From an uncultured Clostridium sp. (GTDB lineage Bacteria > Bacillota > Clostridia > TANB77 > CAG-508), in assembly GCA_958422985.1 (NCBI GenBank), contig CATZPY010000024.1, positions 1-16,386 of the forward strand: DNA of 16,386 nucleotides, written 5' to 3'. The position numbers and the translations under genes were made by a program. The notes under the pieces were generated by a model. That model made no database searches, was not told where the DNA came from, and saw only the letters and a program-made list of their open reading frames with translations. Shown in pieces: positions 1-6,154 of this stretch (its first letter is position 1; every line of letters starts with the position of its first letter).

Positions 1-416
1 CCTATATTTCCCACTAATATAGTATTTGGTAAATATTGTTTTAAAATTGTATATATAAGACTAGATGTTGTACTTTTACCTTTTGTTCCTGTTATTCCAA
101 TTATTTGGCTAGATAAAATTTTTATAAATTCTTCTGTTTGTGAAGTTATTTTATTTTTATCTATTATGTTTTCTTTTACAATTATTCCTGGGCTTTTAAA
201 TATTAAATCATATTCGTTTAATTGTTTTATGGTATTTAGTTTTTTTACTTCATCTACTTTAATATCTTTTTGTTCTAAAACAGCTATTTCTTTACAATTA
301 ATATTATTATTCTTTATAAACTGTAATGTAGAAATTCCTTCTTTTCCTAGCCCCCAAATTGCTATCTTCTTATTTTCTAAGTCTTTTTTAAATTTATTTA
401 TTATACTATCTTTCAT
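1..416 (-). CDS. murD: MurD-family Mur ligase, N-terminal part (cut by window edge); probably MurD2-like
   Basis: This cytoplasmic ATP-dependent ligase adds glutamate to UDP-MurNAc-L-Ala in peptidoglycan precursor synthesis. Only about 138 N-terminal residues are in the window. Seen: a Rossmann-like start with IWGLGKEGIST (about residues 20-30), the segment FKSPGI typical of MurD domain 1, and the central-domain ATP loop GTKGKST (G110-T116). Its ATG lies inside the stop codon of the upstream gene (ATGA overlap), so the two are almost certainly translationally coupled. That upstream gene looks like the glutamyl epimerase MurL. In Xanthomonas the MurL partner is MurD2, which adds L-Glu rather than D-Glu, so this copy may also be an L-Glu ligase. 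That is inference from context; the specificity-determining C-terminal domain lies outside the window. MurD family is near certain, the MurD2 subtype less so. Confidence 0.9.
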   Translation of the reverse strand, partial: MKDSIINKFKKDLENKKIAIWGLGKEGISTLQFIKNNNINCKEIAVLEQKDIKVDEVKKLNTIKQLNEYDLIFKSPGIIVKENIIDKNKITSQTEEFIKILSSQIIGITGTKGKSTTSSLIYTILKQYLPNTILVGNI

Positions 417-1777
417 ATTATTTCACTCTTCTTCAACATATTTTTATAATGTTCTGGTACATTATTTTCTTCATTAAAAAAAGTGTTGTATATATTTTTT
501 TTATTTTTATATTCTTCGTATTTATTAGTTGTTTTATAATATTTATATAATAGTGGTAATTCTTCTTTGTTGTTTTCGTATTTTTTTATTGTTTCACAAA
601 TTGCTGTATTAACCTCATCTCTTGATCCTACACATTCAAATGGCTTGTTTTTTTGAATTCCTGAAAGCATTTCTAATGTTTCTTTTAAACTTTCCTTTTC
701 TAATAAATCTTCTCCAAAAATTGCTATCATATCTTTTCTATTCATAAATGGAGATAAAATTATATATACAAATAAACATTTTGAGCAATTTGCACACCAA
801 ATATTTTCTTTACTACCTGCATTACAACTTTTAAATATGCTATAAAACTTAGGCAACTTTGCAAAATGTTTTGCAATTTGATATTCACTTACTGGTCTTA
901 ATAAACTAAAATATTTTATGCTTTTAAATATATTTTTTTCTACATATTCATTAAAGTCTTCCTCAAATTCGTAACTTTTAGAATATTGGTGGTTTACTTC
1001 TTCTTCATATATTGTAGACTCGTTTGCACTTGCTTCATTAGATAGCACTATATATTTCTTTTTATTTAGATATGCCACTAATAACCCAGAAAACGCAACT
1101 ATAGATGAAAAAGGTGTATGACCATTTAAAAATCCTTTTGCATTAAGTTCTAACATATTTTTGTCTAAAGTTCTTTTTACATAACATCTTTTATTTATAT
1201 CATATCCTGCAATTTTTACTGTTTCTTCTGTTGCACCTCTTTGGTTTATTACATAACACATATTAGTATTAAAATCTTCTTTAATTATGTCTAAAGTAAC
1301 TATAGAATCTTTACCACCACCTATTGGCACTAAAGCTCCTTCAAATTCTTCATTTATTTCTACTTTATCTAATTTTCTATCTCCAGATTTTATATTCATA
1401 AAATCTTTTATGTTTGTTTTTATATTATTTTTATAAAAAAATTCGCCTAAACCATAAAAATATAATTTTTTCCACCATTCTATTTGCTTATCATTTAAAT
1501 AAATATTTTTTATTGTTACTAATGGTGAACACGTAATCTTCCAATAGCTTACAAGCTCTGCCATTCCTAAATTAAATACCATATTCTCTATTAGTTTTTT
1601 ATTTTCATTATTAAATTTAGATATATTTTTCTTTGGAATGCACCAAGTAGGATGAAATTTAGAAAGATTCTTAATTTCAAACTCATAGCTTATTTTATAT
1701 TCATAATCATTTTCATCTATCTTATACCAATTATATGAAAACTCTGGATACACATTTCTTAACTCTTCAAAGTTCAT
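413..1777 (-). CDS. murL: UDP-MurNAc-L-Ala-L-Glu epimerase MurL (PP-loop family)
   Basis: This 454-residue protein is predicted to invert the glutamate of UDP-MurNAc-L-Ala-L-Glu to the D form, using ATP and releasing AMP and pyrophosphate. Such a step bypasses glutamate racemase. Seen: a PP-loop GGGKDS at residues 153-158 (the adenylating ATP-pyrophosphatase signature), followed by NQRGATEET, and a cysteine cluster WCANCSKC near residues 325-332. There are no membrane segments or signal peptide. Length and the VPIGGGKDS context match what I recall of the MurL family of Xanthomonas. The 4-base overlap with a MurD-family ligase is the same pairing. The start is supported by GGAG eight bases upstream. 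A sigma-A promoter and a REP-like palindrome lie in the leader. Other PP-loop enzymes (TilS, QueC, NAD synthetase) fit worse in length, motif context and neighbourhood. Family assignment is from motif and context only. Confidence 0.8.
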   Translation of the reverse strand: MNFEELRNVYPEFSYNWYKIDENDYEYKISYEFEIKNLSKFHPTWCIPKKNISKFNNENKKLIENMVFNLGMAELVSYWKITCSPLVTIKNIYLNDKQIEWWKKLYFYGLGEFFYKNNIKTNIKDFMNIKSGDRKLDKVEINEEFEGALVPIGGGKDSIVTLDIIKEDFNTNMCYVINQRGATEETVKIAGYDINKRCYVKRTLDKNMLELNAKGFLNGHTPFSSIVAFSGLLVAYLNKKKYIVLSNEASANESTIYEEEVNHQYSKSYEFEEDFNEYVEKNIFKSIKYFSLLRPVSEYQIAKHFAKLPKFYSIFKSCNAGSKENIWCANCSKCLFVYIILSPFMNRKDMIAIFGEDLLEKESLKETLEMLSGIQKNKPFECVGSRDEVNTAICETIKKYENNKEELPLLYKYYKTTNKYEEYKNKKNIYNTFFNEENNVPEHYKNMLKKSEII

Positions 1778-1800
1778 AGCAAATCTCCTATCTAAAAATC

Positions 1801-1828
1801 AGGATTGGGGGAAGATCCTTAAAATCCT
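1801..1828 (-). repeat. REP-like 28-bp palindromic element, copy A
   Basis: This is an imperfect palindrome with AGGATT at one end and AATCCT at the other. Read on the minus strand it aligns without gaps to the copies at 8381-8408 and 8421-8448: all begin RGGATTTTAA and end AATCCY. It lies in the leader of murL, between the predicted promoter and the ribosome binding site, 23 bases before the start codon. It would therefore be transcribed as a small hairpin. Short dispersed palindromes of this kind in Clostridia are often mobilised by RAYT (REP-associated tyrosine) transposases. No such transposase is present in the window. Confidence 0.65.
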
Positions 1829-1864
1829 AGTTTTAAACTTTTAAGTATTATTTTTTACTAATTT

Positions 1865-1893
1865 ATTATATTTTAATAAATTAATAAAAGCAA
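1865..1893 (-). promoter_or_regulatory. Sigma-A type promoter of murL-murD
   Basis: On the minus strand TTGCTT (1888-1893) is separated by 17 bases from a perfect TATAAT (1865-1870). It lies just after the tyrS stop codon and 88 bases before the murL start. The -10 region overlaps an all-A/T perfect palindrome (1859-1868 with 1874-1883). That could be an operator or simply base composition. Confidence 0.6.
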
Positions 1894-1903
1894 CTATTTC
1901 ATA

Positions 1904-3061
1904 TTATACTATTTTTATAAATTTATTTTTGCCAAATTGTATAATTTTTTCTTTTGGATTAATCATTTCATTTATATTGTCTACTATATTTCCGTCTATT
2001 TTTACACCTTTACCTAATATCATTCTTTTGGCTTCACTTTTTGAATTTGCAAATTTTATATCTACAAGCAGATTGCAAATATTTATTTCATTATTACTAT
2101 TATATTTATATTCTTTTACATCTGCTGGAATTTCTCCTTTTGCTATTTTATTATATCTTTCTTCTGCTATAGCAATTTTTTCTTCTCCATGGTACATTCT
2201 TATAATTTCTTCTGCATATTTTTTGTGTGCCTTTATGATATTTTCTTTTATTAGCTCTTCTGCTTCTTTTACCTCTATGTCTGTTGTTAGCCTAAAATAT
2301 TCCATTAAAACATTATCTGGGATTTTCATTGCTTTTTCATACATTACCTCTGGACTTTCATCTATTCCAATATAATTGTCCAAAGATTTACTCATTTTTT
2401 CTTTTCCATCTAAGCCTACTAATAGAGGAAATGTTAGAACAACTTGTCTTTCTTGTCCATAGTCTTTTTGAAGCTCTCTTCCCACTAAAAGATTGAATGT
2501 TTGGTCTGTACCACCAATTTCTATATCTGCATTTAATGCAACAGAATCATATCCTTGCATTAATGGGTACATAAGTTCATGCATAGAAAGTGGTAAATTA
2601 TTTTCATATCTATTTTTAAAATCATCTCTTTCCAAAATTCTTGCAACTGTATATTTGCTTGTTAATTCTATTATATCTTTAAAATTCATTTTAGAAAGCC
2701 ATTCAGAATTGTATGCAATTCTTGTTTTTTCTTTGTCTAATATTTTGGTTACTTGTTTTAAATATGTCTCTCCTGATTGTCTTGTTTGTTCGAATGTTAA
2801 TGCTTGTCTGGTTTTACTTTTTCCAGATGGATCCCCAATCATTCCGGTAAAGTCACCTATAACAAAAACTACTTCATGTCCCATTTCTTGAAATGCTCTT
2901 AAAGCTCTTAAAACTACAGTATGACCTAAATGCAAATCTGGTCTTGAAGGATCTGCTCCAAGTTTTATTGTAAGTTTTTTCCCACTTTCTAATTTTTTAT
3001 TTAATTCCTCTTCTGAAAATATGCCTACTGCTTTTCTTTTAATTAAATCAATTTTATTCAT
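1904..3061 (-). CDS. tyrS: Tyrosyl-tRNA synthetase (TyrZ-like class)
   Basis: This cytoplasmic class I aminoacyl-tRNA synthetase charges tRNA-Tyr. The 385-residue protein has the HIGH-type motif as HLGH (in LHLGHTVVLRAL), the tyrosine-pocket region YDSVALNADIEIGGTDQ and KMSKS (GKEKMSKSLDN). A C-terminal S4-like RNA-binding domain follows (roughly the last 70 residues, KSEAKRMILGKGVKIDG). A KMSKS rather than KFGKT signature and the HLGH form suggest the TyrZ-type branch, as in the second B. subtilis enzyme. The frame is open 19 codons further upstream, but that extension would start inside the T-box terminator. The ATG chosen here has AAAGGTGA at the right distance and gives the family's usual N-terminus. 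Expression should be controlled by the T-box leader immediately upstream. No clear terminator follows, so some read-through into murL is possible. Confidence 0.97.
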   Translation of the reverse strand: MNKIDLIKRKAVGIFSEEELNKKLESGKKLTIKLGADPSRPDLHLGHTVVLRALRAFQEMGHEVVFVIGDFTGMIGDPSGKSKTRQALTFEQTRQSGETYLKQVTKILDKEKTRIAYNSEWLSKMNFKDIIELTSKYTVARILERDDFKNRYENNLPLSMHELMYPLMQGYDSVALNADIEIGGTDQTFNLLVGRELQKDYGQERQVVLTFPLLVGLDGKEKMSKSLDNYIGIDESPEVMYEKAMKIPDNVLMEYFRLTTDIEVKEAEELIKENIIKAHKKYAEEIIRMYHGEEKIAIAEERYNKIAKGEIPADVKEYKYNSNNEINICNLLVDIKFANSKSEAKRMILGKGVKIDGNIVDNINEMINPKEKIIQFGKNKFIKIV

Positions 3062-3107
3062 ATTATTCACCTTTCTTTTATTTAAATTGTATAGTTTTAC
3101 TAAAATG

Positions 3108-3144
3108 CAAAAAGACACACCTTCCTTAAAGGACGATGTGTCTT
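3108..3144 (-). terminator. Conditional terminator of the tyrS T-box
   Basis: AAGACACA (3137-3144) pairs with TGTGTCTT (3112-3119), with further partial pairing in CGTCCTTTAAGGAAG and a run of T on the minus strand. The T-box sequence just upstream can pair in the alternative antiterminator form when uncharged tRNA is bound. Confidence 0.88.
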
Positions 3145-3331
3145 CGTGGTACCACCTTTATTTACAACTTATAATTGCCTTATTCTAGCTTGTCGTAGCT
3201 ACACGTTAGTTACTATAAGAATTGTAATTCGTAAATTTATATTCTAGCAATTTCCACCACACATTGCCTCTCTATTAGTAACTATAAATTACTACTCATT
3301 TTTCTTTTTAAAACATAACTAAATTCAATTG
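3108..3331 (-). promoter_or_regulatory. T-box riboswitch leader of tyrS
   Basis: This tRNA-sensing leader reads the charging state of tRNA-Tyr and controls transcription into tyrS. Read on the minus strand, the pieces come in canonical order. A basal Stem I helix AGTTACTA (3276-3283) pairs with TAGTAACT (3208-3215). Between the arms lie AGAGAGG and a distal stem GCAAT/ATTGC around GGTGG. UAC tyrosine triplets at 3224-3226 and 3231-3233 are on the 3' side where the specifier loop should be; 3224-3226 fits best. The T-box proper is AAGGTGGTACCACG (3145-3158), followed at once by the terminator. This fills most of the 356-base gap between tyrS and the next gene; nothing is recognisable in the remaining 3367-3417. 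Confidence 0.92.
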
Positions 3332-3337
3332 TTTATT

Positions 3338-3366
3338 ATTATACTCACTTTTTCCTTAATTTGCAA
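3338..3366 (-). promoter_or_regulatory. Sigma-A type promoter of the tyrS T-box transcript
   Basis: On the minus strand TTGCAA (3361-3366), a 17-base spacer and a perfect TATAAT (3338-3343). The expected transcript start near 3331 falls just ahead of the T-box Stem I. Confidence 0.75.
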
Positions 3367-3417
3367 CCCACTATTCCATAAATTTTATATTTTGCACTGC
3401 ATATTTCGTTTTAAGTC

Positions 3418-3852
3418 TTATAAGAATTTTTTTAATTGCTCTACATTATTTTCTTGAAATGTTACAAAATTATTTAACAAATCTTTTACATCTTGGTTTA
3501 CTTGGCTAGTTTCGTTATTAATTAATTTTCTTCCTTCTATAATTCCCATTGTTGTGCCTTGTATCATTATTTCTGCTATATGTGATGGTGTTTTGTCTGC
3601 TATTGTATTCATTTGAACACCAGTCCACCCCATCACTGTATCCATAATATTTTTATCTTCTGGTATTTCTCCATAATTTTCGTATAATTTGTTTACCCTA
3701 TCCATTACTTGACCATATTGTGTATATTGGAAACTTAAATTATCTTTTAATTTGTTATCATCTAGCTTTTCTGAAACAAACGATATTGAATCCATTCCCA
3801 TTTTAGTAGCTTTGTGAATTTGATTTAATATTTTTAAATTTTTTTCTTCCAT
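3418..3852 (-). CDS. Uncharacterised 144-residue all-helical protein
   Basis: Function is not known. The 144 residues look entirely alpha-helical with no membrane segment or signal peptide, and the spacing of hydrophobic residues suggests a four-helix bundle. The opening ILNQIHKATKMGMDSI and the block IMDTVMGWTGVQMNTIADKTPSHIAEIMIQGTTMGIIEGRK resemble a family of hypothetical proteins I remember from many Clostridia, loosely like ferritin-like or DUF2383 folds. The E/ExxH iron ligands of ferritins and rubrerythrins are not evident, so no iron or redox role is claimed. A strong AGGAGG lies 7 bases before the ATG. It follows the terminator of the P-loop gene and precedes the tyrS promoter, so it is probably a single-gene unit. 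I could not define its promoter or its terminator. Confidence 0.85.
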   Translation of the reverse strand: MEEKNLKILNQIHKATKMGMDSISFVSEKLDDNKLKDNLSFQYTQYGQVMDRVNKLYENYGEIPEDKNIMDTVMGWTGVQMNTIADKTPSHIAEIMIQGTTMGIIEGRKLINNETSQVNQDVKDLLNNFVTFQENNVEQLKKFL

Positions 3853-3970
3853 TTTAGCCTCCTTTTATATTTTATCTAAAAAACATCCCTACATTAATTA
3901 TTTCTTTTTTATTTTGCTTTTATACTTTTTTAATAATTTTTTTAAATTTAAAGAAGTTATATGTATATTT

Positions 3971-4012
3971 GAAAAAGGAAAAACGGTGCAATTTATTCAA
4001 ATCACACCGTTT
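3971..4012 (-). terminator. Intrinsic terminator of the P-loop kinase-like gene
   Basis: AAACGGTG (minus strand, 4005-4012) pairs with CACCGTTT (3981-3988). The arms are extended by weaker A-U and G-U pairs in the loop and followed on the minus strand by TTTTTCCTTTTT. It starts 15 bases after the stop codon of the gene at 4028-4639. Confidence 0.8.
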
Positions 4013-4027
4013 AATAGATTGTTACTG

Positions 4028-4639
4028 TTATTTACTGATGCTTACATCTCCTTTAAGAATGTAAACATCATCAAACCCAGTAAAATATTTTGTAACTCTT
4101 TGGAGTTGCATTTGCAAACACTCATGCGTTTCTTGAATTAATTTTGTCTTAATTTGTGAGTCACCTCTTATAATAGATCTAAAGATCGCTTCCGTTATGT
4201 CTCTTTCCAGAACAATTAATATCGAATGGTCATATTTTCCTTCTAGTCCAAATAAGATTTTTTCCCTATCTTTTGGAAAAATACATAAATCGTCCCACAC
4301 TGCAATACCATAACTTTCTAGTACTGTTTCTGCCTTTTTTAAAGCTCTTTCAAAACTTTTCTTTTCTGCTAAATTTTCTTGTTCTTCTGTTAAAAAATTA
4401 TCTGTTATAAGTTTTAAAACTTCTTCTTCGCAGATTTCGTCAATTTCTATATGTACAGAATTCATAAGTTCTTCACATATTACATTTGCTACAGTACTCT
4501 TACCTGCTGCTGGCGTCCCACATAATACAACCAAGGACTTTTTTGGTATTTTTAGTTCATTTTTTATAAAATACCGAGTCCTTTTTTGAGGTAACTTTGT
4601 TGCTTTCTTTAAATTTTCTGTTAATATTTCTGCTATCAT
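4028..4639 (-). CDS. P-loop kinase-like / zeta-toxin-like AAA_33 NTPase, function unknown
   Basis: This 203-residue cytoplasmic P-loop protein has a clear Walker A, GTPAAGKST, at residues 41-49, after a strand-like LVVLC. It is followed by VHIEIDEICEE, whose Asp is placed as in small-molecule kinases. The block SFERALKKAETVLESYGIAVWDD resembles the helix and strand of zeta-toxin, polynucleotide-kinase and adenylylsulfate-kinase type folds. Late arginines in LERDITEAIFRSIIRGD could form the lid. About 35 extra residues precede the Walker A strand. The start has an excellent AGGAGGA. It has its own promoter and terminator, so it is an isolated unit, and no antitoxin-like gene is adjacent. Its base composition seems a little less A/T-extreme than its neighbours. 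The substrate cannot be told; a kinase acting on a nucleotide, sugar or tRNA is as likely as a toxin. Confidence 0.85.
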   Translation of the reverse strand: MIAEILTENLKKATKLPQKRTRYFIKNELKIPKKSLVVLCGTPAAGKSTVANVICEELMNSVHIEIDEICEEEVLKLITDNFLTEEQENLAEKKSFERALKKAETVLESYGIAVWDDLCIFPKDREKILFGLEGKYDHSILIVLERDITEAIFRSIIRGDSQIKTKLIQETHECLQMQLQRVTKYFTGFDDVYILKGDVSISK

Positions 4640-4700
4640 CTTGTTTTTCCTCCTAATTCTTTTGACAGTATTTGCTGATTTTAAAAAAATCCTATAATAT

Positions 4701-4729
4701 ATTTTACCAAATTATGTTACCTTAGTCAA
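4701..4729 (-). promoter_or_regulatory. Sigma-A type promoter of the P-loop gene
   Basis: On the minus strand TTGACT (4724-4729), a 17-base spacer and TAAAAT (4701-4706), about 62 bases before the ATG. This makes the P-loop gene a separate transcription unit. Confidence 0.65.
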
Positions 4730-4754
4730 ATTTTATACTTCTTTTTTATTTTCT

Positions 4755-4806
4755 AGCAAAGAAATATCCCCACAATATGTTTTATTTACCACATATTATG
4801 GGGATA
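4755..4806 (-). terminator. Intrinsic terminator of the 73-residue gene
   Basis: A 16-base-pair stem with one mismatch joins 4791-4806 and 4765-4780 (TATCCCCA/TGGGGATA at the base) around a 10-base loop. On the minus strand it is followed by TTTCTTTGCT. It begins six bases after the stop of the gene at 4813-5034. Confidence 0.85.
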
Positions 4807-4812
4807 GAGGAA

Positions 4813-5034
4813 TTAATCTAGAATTGCCCGTACACCGGACATTTTGGTAACTTGTAGTCTTAATGCTCTAGCAATAATTTCAACTTCTTTTTCAGATACA
4901 TAGTTTGGGAAATATAAATGCACTTCTCCTCGCCTGTATTCTGATTTAAAGTTGTTACTTCCTATCGCTTGTTTTACTACTTTCCGTGCTCTTTCCAATG
5001 ATGTTTTTTTGCCTCTGATAAATATCTGTTTCAT
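4813..5034 (-). CDS. Small basic orphan protein, 73 residues, function unknown
   Basis: I do not recognise this protein. Its 73 residues run MKQIFIRGKKTSLERARKVV..., then a short strand-like stretch GEVHLYFPNY, then a helix SEKEVEIIARALRLQVTK and a final VRAILD. The pattern strand-helix-strand-helix-strand suggests a small compact alpha/beta fold. It is rich in Lys and Arg, with no cysteines, signal peptide or membrane segment. It is very likely a real gene: AGGAGGA sits upstream of the ATG, a near-consensus promoter (TTGACA/TATAAT) lies 40-70 bases upstream, and a strong terminator follows directly. It is divergent from the radical SAM gene and shares a 125-base intergenic region with it. 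Nucleic-acid binding is possible from its charge, but that is only a guess. Confidence 0.8.
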   Translation of the reverse strand: MKQIFIRGKKTSLERARKVVKQAIGSNNFKSEYRRGEVHLYFPNYVSEKEVEIIARALRLQVTKMSGVRAILD

Positions 5035-5076
5035 AGGCTATTCCTCCTTGCAAATTTTATTGTGCTTCATAAATTC

Positions 5077-5106
5077 ATTATACTATCTTTCTATTGTTTA
5101 TGTCAA
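5077..5106 (-). promoter_or_regulatory. Near-consensus sigma-A promoter of the 73-residue gene
   Basis: On the minus strand a perfect TTGACA (5101-5106), an 18-base spacer and a perfect TATAAT (5077-5082). It is the best promoter match in the window. It runs divergent from the promoter at 5122-5150, with the two -35 boxes only 15 bases apart. Confidence 0.8.
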
Positions 5107-5121
5107 TTTGAATGTCGAAAT

Positions 5122-5150
5122 TTGTATATTTTTGTATCTTTTGATATAAT
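5122..5150 (+). promoter_or_regulatory. Sigma-A type promoter of the radical SAM gene
   Basis: TTGTAT (5122-5127), a 17-base spacer and a perfect TATAAT (5145-5150). Transcription should begin near A5157, only about three bases before the ATG at 5160, so the mRNA would be essentially leaderless. Confidence 0.65.
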
Positions 5151-5159
5151 ACTTTCATT

Positions 5160-6077
5160 ATGGAAAATAAAGAAAGATATAATCGTTTAAATGAATATTA
5201 TAAAAATAAATTTGGAGAAAGAACCCTTAAAATATGTATTGACGCAGGTTTTACTTGTCCTAACCGCGATGGCACTTTAAGTAATTGTGGTTGTATTTTT
5301 TGTAGCCAAGATGGATCTGGTGACTTAATAAAATATTCCGCATTGTCTATTTCAAATCAAGTTCAAAACTTTTTAAATAGTTATCGTGGTTTGCGTGCTA
5401 ATAAATTTATTGCATATTTTCAAAATTTTACAAATACCTATGATTCTTTAGAAAATTTAAAAGAAAAATATGACTCTGCATTAATTAGTGATAAAATAGT
5501 TGGTCTTTCTGTCGCTACAAGGCCTGATTGTATAACAGAAGATATCGCACAATTACTTGCATCTTATTCTAATAATTACAGTGTATCTGTAGAACTAGGC
5601 TTGCAAACTGCAAATGATAATATTGGCCAGATAATTAATCGTTGTTACACAAATGCAGATTTTACAAATGCTGTTTCTATTTTAAGAAAATATGATATAG
5701 AAGTAATCTCACATATTATGGTTGGGCTTCCTACTGAAAGCTTTAGTGATATAAAAAATACAGTCAATTTTATAAATTCGCATGATATACAAGGTTTGAA
5801 AATACATTCCACTTATATAGTAAAAAATACTATTCTTGCAAATATGTACTATAATAATGAATATATACCAATTACATTAGATTATTACTTAGGTAATCTT
5901 GCATACATAATAACACATATAAATCCAAACATAATAATACATAGAATTTCTGGTGATGCTCCAAAAAATTTACTTATAGCTCCAGAGTGGAATTTGCATA
6001 AGAAGTGGATTTTAAATGGTTTTGAAAAAAAATTAAAAGATGAAAATCTGTGGCAAGGAAAATTTTATGAGGCATAA
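5160..6077 (+). CDS. ytqA: Radical SAM protein of the TIGR01212 family (YhcC/YtqA; MnmL-type)
   Basis: This 305-residue radical S-adenosylmethionine enzyme is the only plus-strand gene. Seen: the family signature DAGFTCPNRDG, with cluster cysteines C33, C45 and C48 in an unusually spaced C-x11-C-x2-C pattern. Further along are GLSVATRPDCI, SVELGLQT and HIMVGLPTES, the usual radical SAM barrel motifs, and a late HRISGDAPKNLLIAPEW block typical of this family. The B. subtilis member YtqA has been linked to tRNA wobble-uridine modification (MnmL, cmnm5U to nm5U), as I recall; a role here is by family only. No YtqB/MnmM methyltransferase lies next to it. There is no Shine-Dalgarno sequence, and the reading frame has a stop at 5142 with no alternative Met before the cysteine motif. 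Start at 5160 is therefore forced and probably leaderless. Confidence 0.93.
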   Translation: MENKERYNRLNEYYKNKFGERTLKICIDAGFTCPNRDGTLSNCGCIFCSQDGSGDLIKYSALSISNQVQNFLNSYRGLRANKFIAYFQNFTNTYDSLENLKEKYDSALISDKIVGLSVATRPDCITEDIAQLLASYSNNYSVSVELGLQTANDNIGQIINRCYTNADFTNAVSILRKYDIEVISHIMVGLPTESFSDIKNTVNFINSHDIQGLKIHSTYIVKNTILANMYYNNEYIPITLDYYLGNLAYIITHINPNIIIHRISGDAPKNLLIAPEWNLHKKWILNGFEKKLKDENLWQGKFYEA

Positions 6078-6096
6078 ATTGATTATGCCTCATTTT
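6067..6096 (+). terminator. Intrinsic terminator overlapping the ytqA stop codon
   Basis: A perfect 11-base-pair stem joins 6067-6077 (ATGAGGCATAA) and 6083-6093 around a 5-base loop, followed by TTTTCTGTTGTCTTTT. The 5' arm contains the last codons and the TAA stop of the radical SAM gene. It may also stop convergent transcription from the superoxide dismutase gene, though the T-run on that side is weaker. Confidence 0.85.
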
Positions 6097-6154
6097 CTGT
6101 TGTCTTTTATTAACTATATCAATTCAGAAAAAAGTAGTTATAGATATTTTATAA

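Noticed and set aside
413..415. Possible reassignment of TGA to tryptophan, as in some AT-rich Mollicutes
   Set aside because: Tryptophans in conserved positions use TGG, and TGA ends murL at the expected place overlapping the murD start.
413..1777. PP-loop protein as tRNA-lysidine synthetase, QueC or asparagine synthetase-like
   Set aside because: The context GGGKDS, the length of 454 residues, the CxxCxxC block and the overlap with a Mur ligase fit MurL better.
1859..1883. Perfect A/T palindrome as a tyrS terminator
   Set aside because: Made only of A-T pairs and followed on the minus strand by an A-rich run, not T; it overlaps the murL promoter instead.
3062..3118. Longer tyrS start at 3118
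   Set aside because: It would begin inside the T-box terminator stem and adds a non-family N-terminus; the ATG at 3061 has a good ribosome binding site.
4028..5034. P-loop gene and 73-residue gene as a toxin-antitoxin pair
   Set aside because: Each has its own promoter and a strong terminator separates them; the small protein does not resemble a known antitoxin.
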